A DNA stretch of 41,239 nt from Myxococcota bacterium (GTDB taxonomy: Bacteria > Myxococcota_A > UBA9160 > UBA4427): positions 1-41,239 of the forward strand of contig JANQEL010000146.1 of the NCBI GenBank assembly GCA_028278345.1. Direction: 5' to 3'. The notes under the pieces were generated by a model. It was not told where the DNA came from. It made no database searches and saw nothing but the letters and a program-made list of their open reading frames with translations. The position numbers and the translations under genes are program-made. Positions within the stretch are counted from its first letter, which is position 1; each line of letters begins with the position of its first letter. Of the stretch, positions 1 through 8,941 are shown in pieces.

Positions 1-496
1 CGAGCACGGCGGGCAGCGCACTCCAGACGAGCTCCGGCACGTGCCCGAGCACGAAGAGAAAACCCAGCAGGAGGATGAACGCGAAGGCGAATTTCACCGT
101 ATCGACCAACACGGACACGATCGGAAAGAGGAGCTTCGGGAGATAGACCTGCTGCATCAGCCCGGTCTCCTGGCAGATCGAAACCGCTCCGTGGCAGACG
201 CACATGTTGAGCCAGCGAAAGGTCAGGAGACCGATGAAGAGGAAGGGAACGAAGTCGGGGCCACCCCGCTCGAAGAGCACCGCGAAGACCAGGTAGTAGA
301 CGGCCATGCTCGCGATCGGATCGACGATCCACCAGAGGAAGCCCGCGTAGGTACGCTCCGCTTCCGAGCGAAGCTCCGACGCCACCTTGAAGCGAATCAA
401 TTGGAAGTAGTGATGCCAGGGCATCCCCGGTCGGCGATCCGAAACCGGAGCCGCGCTCTCGGGGCCGATGATCTCGGCGGGGCTCGCGGCACTCAT
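1..496 (-). CDS. ABC-2 type polysaccharide/polyol-phosphate export permease, N-terminal part
   Basis: Partial gene running off the left edge; 165 codons are visible. It should form the membrane channel of an ABC exporter that moves a lipid-linked surface polysaccharide across the inner membrane (TagG/Wzm/KpsM type). The visible protein has a hydrophilic N-terminus with a WHHYFQLIRFK segment, a WWIVDPIASMAVYY segment typical of ABC-2 permeases, and then hydrophobic stretches (VPFLFIGLLTF, FAFAFILLLGFLFVLG). The ATG at 496-494 overlaps the TGA of the ATPase gene (ATGA), so the two are probably translationally coupled. The neighbouring glycosyltransferase and methyltransferases support a role in glycan export. 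The substrate cannot be told from sequence. Confidence 0.85.
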   Translation of the reverse strand, partial: MSAASPAEIIGPESAAPVSDRRPGMPWHHYFQLIRFKVASELRSEAERTYAGFLWWIVDPIASMAVYYLVFAVLFERGGPDFVPFLFIGLLTFRWLNMCVCHGAVSICQETGLMQQVYLPKLLFPIVSVLVDTVKFAFAFILLLGFLFVLGHVPELVWSALPAVL

Positions 497-1287
497 GGCG
501 CAGCTCCCACCGCGGGACGAGCGGGGGCCGTCCGCGTGCGCTCCCGTAGGAAGTCTTCGTACTGCGCCACGACGCTTTCGGGTTCGCCGACTGCCCGGGT
601 GCGACCGCGTTCGATCCACACCACCCGATCAGCGAGGTCCAGGGTGCGCTTCGTATTGTGCGAAACGAGAACGACGGTCTTGTTCGAGCGGATCCGCTCG
701 CGGAGCATCGCCGACGACTTCGCCGCAAAGGCGCCGTCGCCGACGCTCAACACCTCGTCGATGAGAAGCACTTCGGGATCCATCTGGAAGGCGATCGCGA
801 ACCCGAGCCGCGCGGTCATCCCCGACGAATAGGTCGCGATCGGTTCGTCGATGAACTCCTCGAGCTCCGCGAAGGCGATGATCTCGTCGATCTTCGCCTG
901 GATGACCGACATCTCGACCCCGAGCAGGAGTCCGCTCAGCACGATGTTGCGTCGCCCGGAGAGATGCCGCGCGAAGCCGACCTGGAGGGAGAGCAGACTC
1001 GCGCGCACACCGCGATTGATCATCCGCCCACGATCGGGTTGGAGAATGCCCGCCAGTACGCGGAGCAGGGTGCTCTTGCCCGAACCGTTGCGGCCGATCA
1101 CCCCGAGCACTTCCCCGGGATAGAGATCGAAGCTCACGTCGTCGAGAGCCATGTAGGGCGCGCGGCGGGCACGGCGCCCGCGCCTTCGGAATCCGACTCC
1201 GACGTGCTCCAGCGAAATGATGGGAGAAGTGTTCTGCTTCGAATCCGACACGCCGAATGCATCGGGTTCGTTGGCCGCCCGCGACAT
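493..1287 (-). CDS. ABC transporter ATP-binding protein for polysaccharide export (Wzt/TagH/KpsT type)
   Basis: ATPase partner of the adjacent permease. Visible motifs are Walker A GRNGSGKST, signature YSSGMTARLGFA, Walker B VLLIDEVLSVGD and the H-loop VSHN. The ATPase ends shortly after the nucleotide-binding domain, so it lacks the C-terminal glycan-binding domain seen in Wzt proteins that recognise capped O antigens. I chose ATG 1287 (264 aa), which has a GGTGA element upstream. A longer reading from GTG 1338 (281 aa) lacks an obvious ribosome-binding site. It is transcribed away from the glycosyltransferase gene and precedes the permease in one operon. Confidence 0.9.
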   Translation of the reverse strand: MSRAANEPDAFGVSDSKQNTSPIISLEHVGVGFRRRGRRARRAPYMALDDVSFDLYPGEVLGVIGRNGSGKSTLLRVLAGILQPDRGRMINRGVRASLLSLQVGFARHLSGRRNIVLSGLLLGVEMSVIQAKIDEIIAFAELEEFIDEPIATYSSGMTARLGFAIAFQMDPEVLLIDEVLSVGDGAFAAKSSAMLRERIRSNKTVVLVSHNTKRTLDLADRVVWIERGRTRAVGEPESVVAQYEDFLRERTRTAPARPAVGAAP

Positions 1288-1475
1288 CCAAGCTTCACCG
1301 GGGATTCGAAGATCTTTCTGTGGAGGTCGACCGAACACCCGGAAGCGTTCTCGAACGCGCGCATGATGTTCTCGATCAACCGCCGACGAGAAGCACCCGA
1401 GCCTCCTTCGAGGTCCGTGACTTTCAAATCCAGCGGCAAGTTTGCGCTTCAGCTTCGGGTCTTCACTCCGTTATA

Positions 1476-1497
1476 GGGAGGGAGCGGTCACCCTCCC
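1476..1497. repeat. GC-rich inverted repeat in the divergent intergenic region
   Basis: A perfect 7-bp inverted repeat (GGGAGGG, 1476-1482; CCCTCCC, 1491-1497) with an 8-nt spacer lies between the divergent ABC exporter and glycosyltransferase genes, about 75 nt before the proposed glycosyltransferase start. It could be an operator or a 5' leader hairpin. No function is shown by sequence alone. Confidence 0.4.
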
Positions 1498-1570
1498 CTG
1501 CGCCGCCACGACAACCCCGGTTGTCCCCGGCCACACCGGCCTTCTCGTACACACCCTTTCGAGGTCATTC

Positions 1571-3799
1571 GTGGAGCAATCGAAGCGCGATCCCCGCGCG
1601 CCGCAACCGTCGATGGTGAGCCTGATCCCCTGCGAGGAAGAGTTCACCCCGAAAACCTCGGAAGGCGTTCTGCGCGAAGCCTCGATCGACGTTCTCATTC
1701 CGATCCACAACGAATGGCACGTGCTGCGACCGTGCCTCGATTCGATCGAAGCCTTCACCACCCTTCCGAACGTCCAACTCACCGTGCTCGACGACGGCAG
1801 CGATGCCTTCGTCGTCGAACGGCTCGAACACTGGCTCGCGAGTGGCGGACTCCCGAAGCGCGTGCTGCGCAACGAGGAGGCACTGGGCTTCGTCCAGAAC
1901 TCGAACCGCGGCTTCCGCGAATCGACGGCCGACATGGTGGTGCTTCTCAACAGCGACACCGTCGTCACCCCCGGCTGGCTCGAGGGCATGCTCGAAGTCA
2001 TGCAGGGAGATGGCGAGATCGCCTGCGTGATGCCCATGAGCAACCAGTGCTCGCTGCATTCCCTCGACATCCCGATGGGCTGGAACATCTTCCAATACGC
2101 CGCCGATCTTCGCCGCCGCATGCCCGCTCAGCCCTTCGACGCCGTCACCGTGGGGGGCTTCTGCCTGATGATCCGGCGCGAGGCCCTCGACGATGTCGGC
2201 CCCTACGACGAGATCTTCGGTCGGGGCTACGGCGAAGAGTCCGATTGGTGCATGCGGGCGCGAAGTCGCGGCTGGAAGGTGACCGGTACGCCGCATACCT
2301 ACGTCTATCACCGCGGCAAGGTGACCTTCAAGGACTTCAAACAGAAGACCTTCAAGGAGCACAACTACCAGATCTTCATGGACCGCTGGAGCGACGACTA
2401 CAGCGCGGCGATGGCGCAGTACCACGAGACCGACGCGTTGGAACCGCTGCGCGGGGCCTATGTCCGCATGGGGGGCACGTCACCGCCGCCGGTGTTGTCG
2501 GCCTTCGTCGATCGGGTCAAGACCGGCGGTACGACCTACGCCACGGGCGAGGCGGTGCGCTACGTGCGTGATCAGGGCGGCATTCGTCGCGTTCCGAAGA
2601 TCGTGAGTTCGCGCGGCCTCGTGCGCTCCCGCTACAGCAAGCACCCCCTTCCCCAGGGCTTCGAATCGAAGCGACGACCTCGCGTGACCTACATCCTCGA
2701 GAAGTTCTCGCGCTCGGGAGGAGTGCTCTCGGTCGTTCAATTGGTGAACCGCCTGACGCTGATGGGCTGGGACGCCAAGATCGCGACCCATCACGAGCAC
2801 AACCAGGAACACCTCGACGCCTTCATGCTCTACCACCACCCCTACGTCTACCCGACGGTGGAGGACATGATCGACCACTTCCCGCAGAGCGACATCATCG
2901 TCGCGACGCTCTGGTCGACGGCCGAGAAGGTGCGACGCATCATCGAACGCAGGCAGCCGAACGCGGTCCCGTGGTACTTCGTGCAGGACGACGAGACGCG
3001 CTTCTTTCACGAACTCGATCGGGGGGCCCGGGCCAAGGTGCTCGAGAGCTACGAGTACATCCCCAACAAGATCGTGAAGTCGGAATGGCTGCGCGGCATC
3101 CTGCGCGAACGCGGACACGAGAGCCACAAGGTCGGCCTCGGCCTCGACCTCGATCTCTTCTACACCACCAACAACCCCTTCGAGCGACCGCAGCGCATTC
3201 TCGCAATGACCCGCCCGCAGACCCCGCGGCGCGGTTTCCCGGCGCTGATGGCCACCCTCGCCGAAGTGAAGGAGAGGCGCCCCGAGGTCGAGATCGCCCT
3301 CTACGGCTGCGACGATCTCTCGGGCTACGACGTACCCTTCGAACACACGAACCTCGGCGTCGTGCCCAGCGAGAAGCTGCGGGCCATGTACAACGAGGGC
3401 ACGATCGTGCTCGACCTCTCCGATTTCCAGGGACTCGGTCGGATGGGTCTCGAAGCCATGGCGTGTGGTTGCGCGACGGTACTCACGAAGTTCGGCGGCA
3501 TCGCCGAGTACGCCCGCGACGATGAAAACTGCTTCTCCGTCGACCCGGCCAACACGGCCGAGTGCGTCGAAGCGACGCTGCGCCTGATCGACGACGATGC
3601 CCTGCGACACCGCTTCATCCAGGCGGGGCTCGAAACCGCCCAGGCGTTTTCCTGCGACGTCGAGGCGCGCGCGACGAGTCGCCTCTTCGCCCACTCCCTC
3701 GCGATCGAGGCCGACGTGTCGAGCGGACGCATCGATATCGCGAAACCAACCCGAAAACCCGAGGCACGCGTCAACGCGATGCCTCCCAACACGCCGTAG
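1571..3799 (+). CDS. two-domain glycosyltransferase (GT2-like plus GT4-like)
   Basis: A probable bifunctional glycosyltransferase for a surface glycan. The N-terminal half (about residues 25-270) is GT2/GT-A-like: IDVLIPIHNE, the metal/sugar-nucleotide region LNSDTVVTPGWLEGM, and GGFCLMIRREAL followed by GRGYGEESDWCMRA. The C-terminal half (about 375-700) is GT-B/GT4-like: YILEKFSRSGGVLSVVQL, then GLGRMGLEAMACGCATVLTKFGG, matching the E-x7-E donor-binding region. GTG 1571 is preceded by GAGGT at 1561-1565 and gives 742 aa. ATG 1613 and TTG 1442 are alternatives. It is followed at 28 nt by two methyltransferases, suggesting one operon that builds and caps a glycan exported by the divergent ABC transporter. 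Confidence 0.85.
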   Translation: MEQSKRDPRAPQPSMVSLIPCEEEFTPKTSEGVLREASIDVLIPIHNEWHVLRPCLDSIEAFTTLPNVQLTVLDDGSDAFVVERLEHWLASGGLPKRVLRNEEALGFVQNSNRGFRESTADMVVLLNSDTVVTPGWLEGMLEVMQGDGEIACVMPMSNQCSLHSLDIPMGWNIFQYAADLRRRMPAQPFDAVTVGGFCLMIRREALDDVGPYDEIFGRGYGEESDWCMRARSRGWKVTGTPHTYVYHRGKVTFKDFKQKTFKEHNYQIFMDRWSDDYSAAMAQYHETDALEPLRGAYVRMGGTSPPPVLSAFVDRVKTGGTTYATGEAVRYVRDQGGIRRVPKIVSSRGLVRSRYSKHPLPQGFESKRRPRVTYILEKFSRSGGVLSVVQLVNRLTLMGWDAKIATHHEHNQEHLDAFMLYHHPYVYPTVEDMIDHFPQSDIIVATLWSTAEKVRRIIERRQPNAVPWYFVQDDETRFFHELDRGARAKVLESYEYIPNKIVKSEWLRGILRERGHESHKVGLGLDLDLFYTTNNPFERPQRILAMTRPQTPRRGFPALMATLAEVKERRPEVEIALYGCDDLSGYDVPFEHTNLGVVPSEKLRAMYNEGTIVLDLSDFQGLGRMGLEAMACGCATVLTKFGGIAEYARDDENCFSVDPANTAECVEATLRLIDDDALRHRFIQAGLETAQAFSCDVEARATSRLFAHSLAIEADVSSGRIDIAKPTRKPEARVNAMPPNTP

Positions 3800-3827
3800 C
3801 GCCCGACACTACGGCAAGGACGAAACG

Positions 3828-4580
3828 ATGAATCTCTTTCAGTCGATTGGTCGCGCGGTGGGTCTGCCGCGCGTCGTATCCGAAGAACGCTTCAAGAAGT
3901 GGCGGCGCGAATCGATGGATCCGGTCATTCGCAGCGGCGCCTGCTACGTCCCGATGCCCGGCAAGGAGCAATTGCGCCTCTACAAAGACAAGCAGAATCG
4001 CCACCACCTCGGTCGTTACGAATGGGCGAAACGCGTGCTGTCGACTTCGGGCGCAACCCCCGAGCGCGTGCTCGATTGCGCCTGCGGCGTCGGCTACGGC
4101 TCGGCGAAGCTGGCCGACATCGCCCAGGAGGTGGTGAGCATCGACAGCAACCATCACGCCATCATGCGCGCCGAGAGTCGCTACGCGCGGGAGAGCATCA
4201 GCTGGCACGCGATCGATGCCGCGGAACTCCGCAACCACTTCGAACCGGAGAGCTTCGACGCGGTCGTCAGCTTCCAGACCATCGAGTGCCTCGAAGACGA
4301 TCGCCGCTTCCTCGCGGACATCGTGGCGCTGCTCAAGCCCGGCGGGCGCCTGCTGATCGACACCCCGGCGCGCAACCGCCACATCAGCAAGCCCGACAAT
4401 CCCCACCAGAAGCGCAACTACGCCACCGATGAATGGATCGACCTGCTGCTCGAGCACTTCAGCGTGGTCGAGGCCTTCGACGATCTGCCCGAGAAACGCT
4501 TCCTCGCGCAGTGTGATTTCCCGAGCAACGGTTCGATCGTGTGCTGCACGAAGGCCGAGGCGCGCAATGCAAGCGACTAG
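3828..4580 (+). CDS. class I SAM-dependent methyltransferase
   Basis: A 250-aa Rossmann-fold methyltransferase. SAM-binding motif I is VLDCACGVGYGSAKL, motif II is VVSIDSN, and later motifs are FDAVVSFQTIECLED and LLKPGGRLLIDTPA, the usual order of the Methyltransf_11/23 type. ATG 3828 has AAGGA at 3816-3820. Upstream in-frame sequence overlaps the glycosyltransferase gene and is not needed. Its position between the glycosyltransferase and a second methyltransferase suggests that it modifies a sugar or the end of a glycan chain; the acceptor is unknown. Confidence 0.88.
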   Translation: MNLFQSIGRAVGLPRVVSEERFKKWRRESMDPVIRSGACYVPMPGKEQLRLYKDKQNRHHLGRYEWAKRVLSTSGATPERVLDCACGVGYGSAKLADIAQEVVSIDSNHHAIMRAESRYARESISWHAIDAAELRNHFEPESFDAVVSFQTIECLEDDRRFLADIVALLKPGGRLLIDTPARNRHISKPDNPHQKRNYATDEWIDLLLEHFSVVEAFDDLPEKRFLAQCDFPSNGSIVCCTKAEARNASD

Positions 4581-5286
4581 CGTGCCCTCGGCCGCCCCGG
4601 TGGAGGAACCCGCCAATCCCGAGCGCGTCCAGATTCCCTGGTGGAAGTACGAGTTCGCCGATTTCGGCTGCTCGACCGGGGGCTCCCTCAATCACTGCAT
4701 GAAGCGGTTCGGCGCGCGCAGCGGGATCGGGATCGACATCGACCCCGCCAAGGTCGAAAAGACCCGCGCCGCCGGCTTCGACGCCGCGCTGGCCGATCTC
4801 CATACCCTCGAAGGCGAGAAGAGTGTGCGCTTCGTCTCGATGATGCAGTTCCTCGAGCACCTGCCGAGCCTCGACGAGGTGGAGCGGGTAGTCGCCAAGG
4901 CCGCGAGCCTCGCCACCGACTTCCTTTACATCCACCACCCCTCCTTCGAGGAGGAGCACTATCTCGAGGGCCAGGGGCTACGCCTCTACTACCACCACTG
5001 GTCGGGGCACACGACCCACGTCACGCGGGACGAGTTCTTCGCGATGTTCGAGCGGCTCGGCCTACTGCAGTATTTCGTGCGACCGATCCAACCCATCGCG
5101 CGCTCGGATCACGATTCGATCCTGCCGAGTTCGGCGGCGATCAACCAGCACCAGTACGAACTCGAGAAGCACGGGGAGAAACCGTCCTTCGCCTTCCCGC
5201 GTCCCATCCATCAGCACATGGAGATCTTCATCGCCCTGCGCAGCTTCAGCGAGCAGGAGTGGCGCGAGATCGTGCTTCCCGGCTGA
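4567..5286 (+). CDS. second SAM-dependent methyltransferase-like protein
   Basis: A 239-aa protein with an N-terminal region IPWWKYEFADFGCSTGGSL followed by GIGIDIDPAKVEK, a recognisable SAM-binding motif I plus acidic motif II. FVSMMQFLEHLPSLDEVERV resembles methyltransferase motif IV/V. The rest is His- and aromatic-rich (YYHHWSGHTTHV). It starts at ATG 4567, 14 nt inside the 3' end of the preceding methyltransferase, so translation is likely coupled. It probably acts on the same glycan. No closer family is recognised. Confidence 0.8.
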   Translation: MQATSVPSAAPVEEPANPERVQIPWWKYEFADFGCSTGGSLNHCMKRFGARSGIGIDIDPAKVEKTRAAGFDAALADLHTLEGEKSVRFVSMMQFLEHLPSLDEVERVVAKAASLATDFLYIHHPSFEEEHYLEGQGLRLYYHHWSGHTTHVTRDEFFAMFERLGLLQYFVRPIQPIARSDHDSILPSSAAINQHQYELEKHGEKPSFAFPRPIHQHMEIFIALRSFSEQEWREIVLPG

Positions 5287-5306
5287 GCGACGGAACGCCC
5301 TCGCGA

Positions 5307-6449
5307 TCAGGGATGGCCGCTGATGAAGACGAGGTTGAAGAACTCCTCTTCATCGGCACCGCTCTGTCCCACGCAGGCGATCATCTCGTGCAGCAGGTCC
5401 CCGATCGAATGCGAGGCCATGCAGTAGAGGGGGCGCGCTGCTCCGCCGTCCGGGGTGAAGGTTCCCGTCATCCAGCCATCCGCGGCCGTCGCGCCGATCA
5501 TGTTCACCGAAGTGATCGCGATCGTCCCGAAATCGGCGCCCGTCACGTTATCCGCGAGTTCCGCTTCATCGAGTTCGATCAGCGTGCCCGCCGTGCCGGC
5601 GTCGTTGATATCCAGCTTCAGCGCGGTGCCCGAATCGTCGTCTTTGTCGAAGGCCATGCCATAGTAGGTGCCACCCAGGGCGGCCGCCGAGTCGATGGCG
5701 AGGAGCGGGAGCGCGAAGGCGTGACGGGTGTCGTCGGTATCGTCGGTGCTCTCGTGAACGATCGCAGCCCCATCGGTGTTGTTGAGGTAGACGATCGTAT
5801 CCGAATTCAGGAGCACGCTGCTACCGCACGTATCCGTCAAGATCGCCGCACTTCCGAGGTCGCTGGCCGTTTCGATATCGAAGCGACTAGCGTAGGTGGC
5901 CGTTTCGGCTGATACGTCGTAATCGAAGGTCCCAAAGAAGGGGATCGTGGTCGACTCGGCGTCGCACGAGGCACCACCGTCGTTGCAGCTCGTGAGGATC
6001 CAGTTCGCCGAGAGGTCGACCGTCGGACAATAGTCGGTCACCAGGCTCGGAACGAACTCCGCGGCGCCGCCGAAGGGGCGCAGCACCAGGCCGAAGCCGG
6101 GCACCTCGATCGCGATCGCGACATCATCCACGCTCGGCGCGAGGGTCCCGTCTGCATCGGTGACGGTGAGCTCGACGAAGCCGTTCGTGTGCCGCTCGAA
6201 AGTACCCACGATCCAGGTGTGTTGGTGATCCGTAATCGAGTCTGCGATCGAAACTTCGAAAGACTCTTCCAAATCATCCAGCCGAATCGCGTACGCGGAG
6301 CCGGGGCCGCTGTAGTCGTAGGTCGCGACCGCGGTGATGGGGCTGCTGCTGCCGGTGTAGTTGTTGGAACTCGGTGATTCGGCGCACGCGAATGCGAAGA
6401 TCGTCGCCGCTGCGCACGCGATCACCCTGAAGAGTTTTCTGCATTTCAT
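5307..6449 (-). CDS. uncharacterised lipoprotein, 380 aa
   Basis: An export signal MKCRKLFRVIACAAATIFAF is followed by a lipobox Cys (FAFAC), so this is probably a lipid-anchored envelope protein. The mature part is rich in Thr, Asp and Gly, with alternating beta-like stretches and several Cys (YCPTVDL, SCNDGGASC), which suggests a disulfide-bonded extracytoplasmic beta-rich fold. I recognise no catalytic motif. It converges on the methyltransferase operon with a 20-nt gap. Confidence 0.75.
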   Translation of the reverse strand: MKCRKLFRVIACAAATIFAFACAESPSSNNYTGSSSPITAVATYDYSGPGSAYAIRLDDLEESFEVSIADSITDHQHTWIVGTFERHTNGFVELTVTDADGTLAPSVDDVAIAIEVPGFGLVLRPFGGAAEFVPSLVTDYCPTVDLSANWILTSCNDGGASCDAESTTIPFFGTFDYDVSAETATYASRFDIETASDLGSAAILTDTCGSSVLLNSDTIVYLNNTDGAAIVHESTDDTDDTRHAFALPLLAIDSAAALGGTYYGMAFDKDDDSGTALKLDINDAGTAGTLIELDEAELADNVTGADFGTIAITSVNMIGATAADGWMTGTFTPDGGAARPLYCMASHSIGDLLHEMIACVGQSGADEEEFFNLVFISGHP

Positions 6450-6603
6450 GACGAAAGCCTCGAGCCAAGACGCTGGCTGAACTGATGCAACGTCATCGGA
6501 CGAGGCCGAAGATCGACTAAGAGAATTCAGTCCAAGCGAGGCCGTCCCACGTCAGAATGCAGACTTCTATCGAGCAGCGCCCCGGCTTCGCGCGGGGTTG
6601 CGT

Positions 6604-6653
6604 GCGCGACGCATGCGTTTGTCTTGCATAGCCGACGCATGCGCGTGTCGCGC
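6604..6653. repeat. long imperfect inverted repeat, possible terminator
   Basis: Left arm 6604-6618 (GCGCGACGCATGCGT) pairs along all 15 bases with 6635-6643 plus 6648-6653, leaving a 4-nt bulge (CGTG) and a 16-nt loop. It lies just downstream of the minus-strand gene at 6658-7077. It may end that transcript, though no U-tract follows. The palindromic GCATGC cores could also bind protein. Confidence 0.5.
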
Positions 6654-6657
6654 CGAC

Positions 6658-7077
6658 TCAATCGCGTGTCACCCCGATGACCTCGCAGGAGATCCGTGCA
6701 TCCCAGGGGACGTTGCGCGAGGAGTTTCCGGTGATTCGCCCGGCGGCGGGATCCGGAATCGGATGCGTGGCCGTTCTCACGCGCAACGAGGGAGACGCGA
6801 CGGTGCCGGAATCCCGCAGCACGCCGGGCACGGATTCAGCGACCCAATAATTCGCTGCGGCACCCGGCAGCGCACCTGCAAGCGCTACGCGGATCCCGAG
6901 CGCCAATCGGGTCGTGCGTTCACCCTCGCCGGCACAGTCGGGGACGGCCGGAGCCGGTGCGGATACCGCGCCGGGGATCGGGCGTGCGGTTTCGGCCAGC
7001 TGAATCACGCCCACGGACAACACCGCGAGCAACACGCAGACCAGGTAGCGCAGGACGAGATCCCAGGGCTTCGGCAT
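6658..7077 (-). CDS. small membrane-anchored hypothetical protein, 139 aa
   Basis: Starts MPKPWDLVLRYLV and has one clear hydrophobic segment (about residues 7-26) that could be an uncleaved anchor or signal peptide. The remainder is exported-looking, with two Cys (PDCAGEG and RISCEVIG) that could pair in the periplasm. No family is recognised. It is read divergently from the phosphoesterase gene across a 169-nt gap. No clear Shine-Dalgarno sequence precedes ATG 7077, so the start is uncertain. Confidence 0.55.
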   Translation of the reverse strand: MPKPWDLVLRYLVCVLLAVLSVGVIQLAETARPIPGAVSAPAPAVPDCAGEGERTTRLALGIRVALAGALPGAAANYWVAESVPGVLRDSGTVASPSLRVRTATHPIPDPAAGRITGNSSRNVPWDARISCEVIGVTRD

Positions 7078-7246
7078 GGCCGCGGAGGAAACGGGAGGTC
7101 GACCTGGCGAACAATCGGGACAACACCCGCGGGCGGCGGGAAAAAGTCCGGGGCGACCGTTCTAGCGGTCGGTTCGCATTTCGAGAACTGCCTGCGATAT
7201 CCCTTGCAAGTCCCTCAGCCACTCCGATCCAGATCGAGGTAGACGA

Positions 7247-8920
7247 TTGACCGCCGAGGCCCCTGTTCATCACCCACTCGTGTCATTCGCGTGCAGCCTG
7301 TTGCCCCTGCTCGTCGCCATGGGCTGCGCGACCACCCCAGACGACCCTTTCGACCGAGCCGGCGACGCCGTGCGCGGCCACGTCTTCGTCGATCGCGATG
7401 GGGACGGCGAGCGCGACGAGAACGAACGCGGGGTCGCCGGCGTCGCGGTGTCCGACGGCGAGCAGGTCACCTGGACCGACCGCCAGGGTCGTTGGGCGCT
7501 GCCGGCTCGCGATCGGGCGGACTACTTCGTCATCAAACCGACGGGGATGCGGACCCCGCTCGATGCGAACGGGCTTCCACGTTTCTACTACCTGCAGCGC
7601 AAGGACGGGTCGCCAAGGAACCTCGAGCATCGCGGCCTCGCGGCGACCGGTGCCCCGCCTCGGCAGCTCGACTTCCCCCTCTATCCCCAGGAGGAGACAT
7701 CGCCGTTTCGCGTCCTCGTCGTCGGCGACCCCCAACCCCGCACCCTCGAGCAGGTCGACCACTTTGCGCACGACATCCTCCCCGAACTCGCCGCGAGCGA
7801 CGCGGCCTTCGGCGTCAGCCTCGGTGACATCGTCCACGACGACCTCGCTCTCTTTCCCCCGATGATCGAGGCGATCGGGCTCGTGGGCATCCCGTGGTTC
7901 CACGTCTTCGGCAACCACGACATGAACTTCGACGCCCTCGATCGCGAGACTGCGGGAGCTACCTTCGAGCGGTTCTTCGGCCCGCGCAACTTCGCCTTCG
8001 AGTACGCCGACGTCCACTTCATCGTGCTCGACAACATCGACTTCCGACCGGCCAGCGAAGACGAACCCGTCGGCTATCGCGGCGGTCTCACCGAGCGCAC
8101 GCTTCGCTTCATCGAGAACTACCTCGAAGGCGTGCCACGCGACGAACAGATCGTATTCATGATGCACATCCCGCTGGTCGGAGACGAGCGCAATCAGGTG
8201 CCCCAGCGCGATCGTCTCTTCGAGATCCTGGCCGAGCACGAACACCACTGGTCGATCTCGGCGCACACCCACACGCAGTCACATCGCTTCGTGGAGATGG
8301 GGAACGGTACCCACCACCACTGGAACAGTTCGACGGCCTCGGGGAGTTGGTGGCGGGGAAGGCGCGACGAAGTCGGGATCCCGCATACGACCATGCGCGA
8401 CGGCAGCCCGAACGGCTACTCGATCGTAACCTTCGATGGGGCCGACTACTCGATCCGCTTCAAGGCGGCGCGCCGGCCCGCAGATCATCAGATCGAGATC
8501 GGGGCGCCGGCCGAGGTGGTTTCGGGTTCGCGCCGCGAGATCCACGCCAATGTCTTCGCGGGCAGTGAGCGATCGCGGGTCGAGGTCCGCGTTCGCGACG
8601 GTTCGCCGCGCTCGGAGGTCGGAGATGAAGGGTGGCGCCCACTCGAACGCACCCTCACGGTCGATCCCGCCTTCCGTGCGCTACGCCGTCGCGAGCTCGA
8701 TGCCCTGGCCGCCGACGAGAGGTCGCTCCCGAATCCGAATCCGTCGCAACACCTCTGGCGCGGCGAACTCCACTTCGATCTGGAGCCCGGGAGCTATTGG
8801 ATCGAAGTGCGAAGCCGCGACATGTTCGGGCAGGTCGACATCGCCCGGCGCGTCGTGCGTGTCGTCGAAGCTGCCGAGGCACGCGCGCCAGACGCCGAGG
8901 CCCCCACACAGGCGCGCTGA
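7247..8920 (+). CDS. calcineurin-like metallophosphoesterase, lipoprotein (MetallophosN/MetallophosC type)
   Basis: A 557-aa exported phosphoesterase. The N-terminus has a hydrophobic signal ending at LVAMGC (lipobox). Residues about 38-90 (GHVFVDRDGDGERDENERGV) look like the beta-sandwich domain that precedes this phosphoesterase family. The metallophosphoesterase core shows VVGDPQP, LGDIVHDD, VFGNHDMNFD, MMHIPL and SAHTHTQSH. About 170 residues of C-terminal beta-rich domain follow. TTG 7247 is preceded by GAGGT at 7236-7240, which supports this unusual start. The substrate is unknown; the family includes extracellular phosphomono- and diesterases. Confidence 0.85.
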   Translation: MTAEAPVHHPLVSFACSLLPLLVAMGCATTPDDPFDRAGDAVRGHVFVDRDGDGERDENERGVAGVAVSDGEQVTWTDRQGRWALPARDRADYFVIKPTGMRTPLDANGLPRFYYLQRKDGSPRNLEHRGLAATGAPPRQLDFPLYPQEETSPFRVLVVGDPQPRTLEQVDHFAHDILPELAASDAAFGVSLGDIVHDDLALFPPMIEAIGLVGIPWFHVFGNHDMNFDALDRETAGATFERFFGPRNFAFEYADVHFIVLDNIDFRPASEDEPVGYRGGLTERTLRFIENYLEGVPRDEQIVFMMHIPLVGDERNQVPQRDRLFEILAEHEHHWSISAHTHTQSHRFVEMGNGTHHHWNSSTASGSWWRGRRDEVGIPHTTMRDGSPNGYSIVTFDGADYSIRFKAARRPADHQIEIGAPAEVVSGSRREIHANVFAGSERSRVEVRVRDGSPRSEVGDEGWRPLERTLTVDPAFRALRRRELDALAADERSLPNPNPSQHLWRGELHFDLEPGSYWIEVRSRDMFGQVDIARRVVRVVEAAEARAPDAEAPTQAR

Positions 8921-8936
8921 AGCGAAGCGCTTCGCT
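8921..8936. terminator. perfect 16-bp palindrome between convergent genes
   Basis: AGCGAAGCGCTTCGCT is a perfect palindrome directly after the TGA of the phosphoesterase gene and 5 nt before the stop of the minus-strand lipoprotein gene. Position suggests a shared bidirectional terminator, although no U-tract is present. Confidence 0.4.
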
Positions 8937-8941
8937 CGAAT

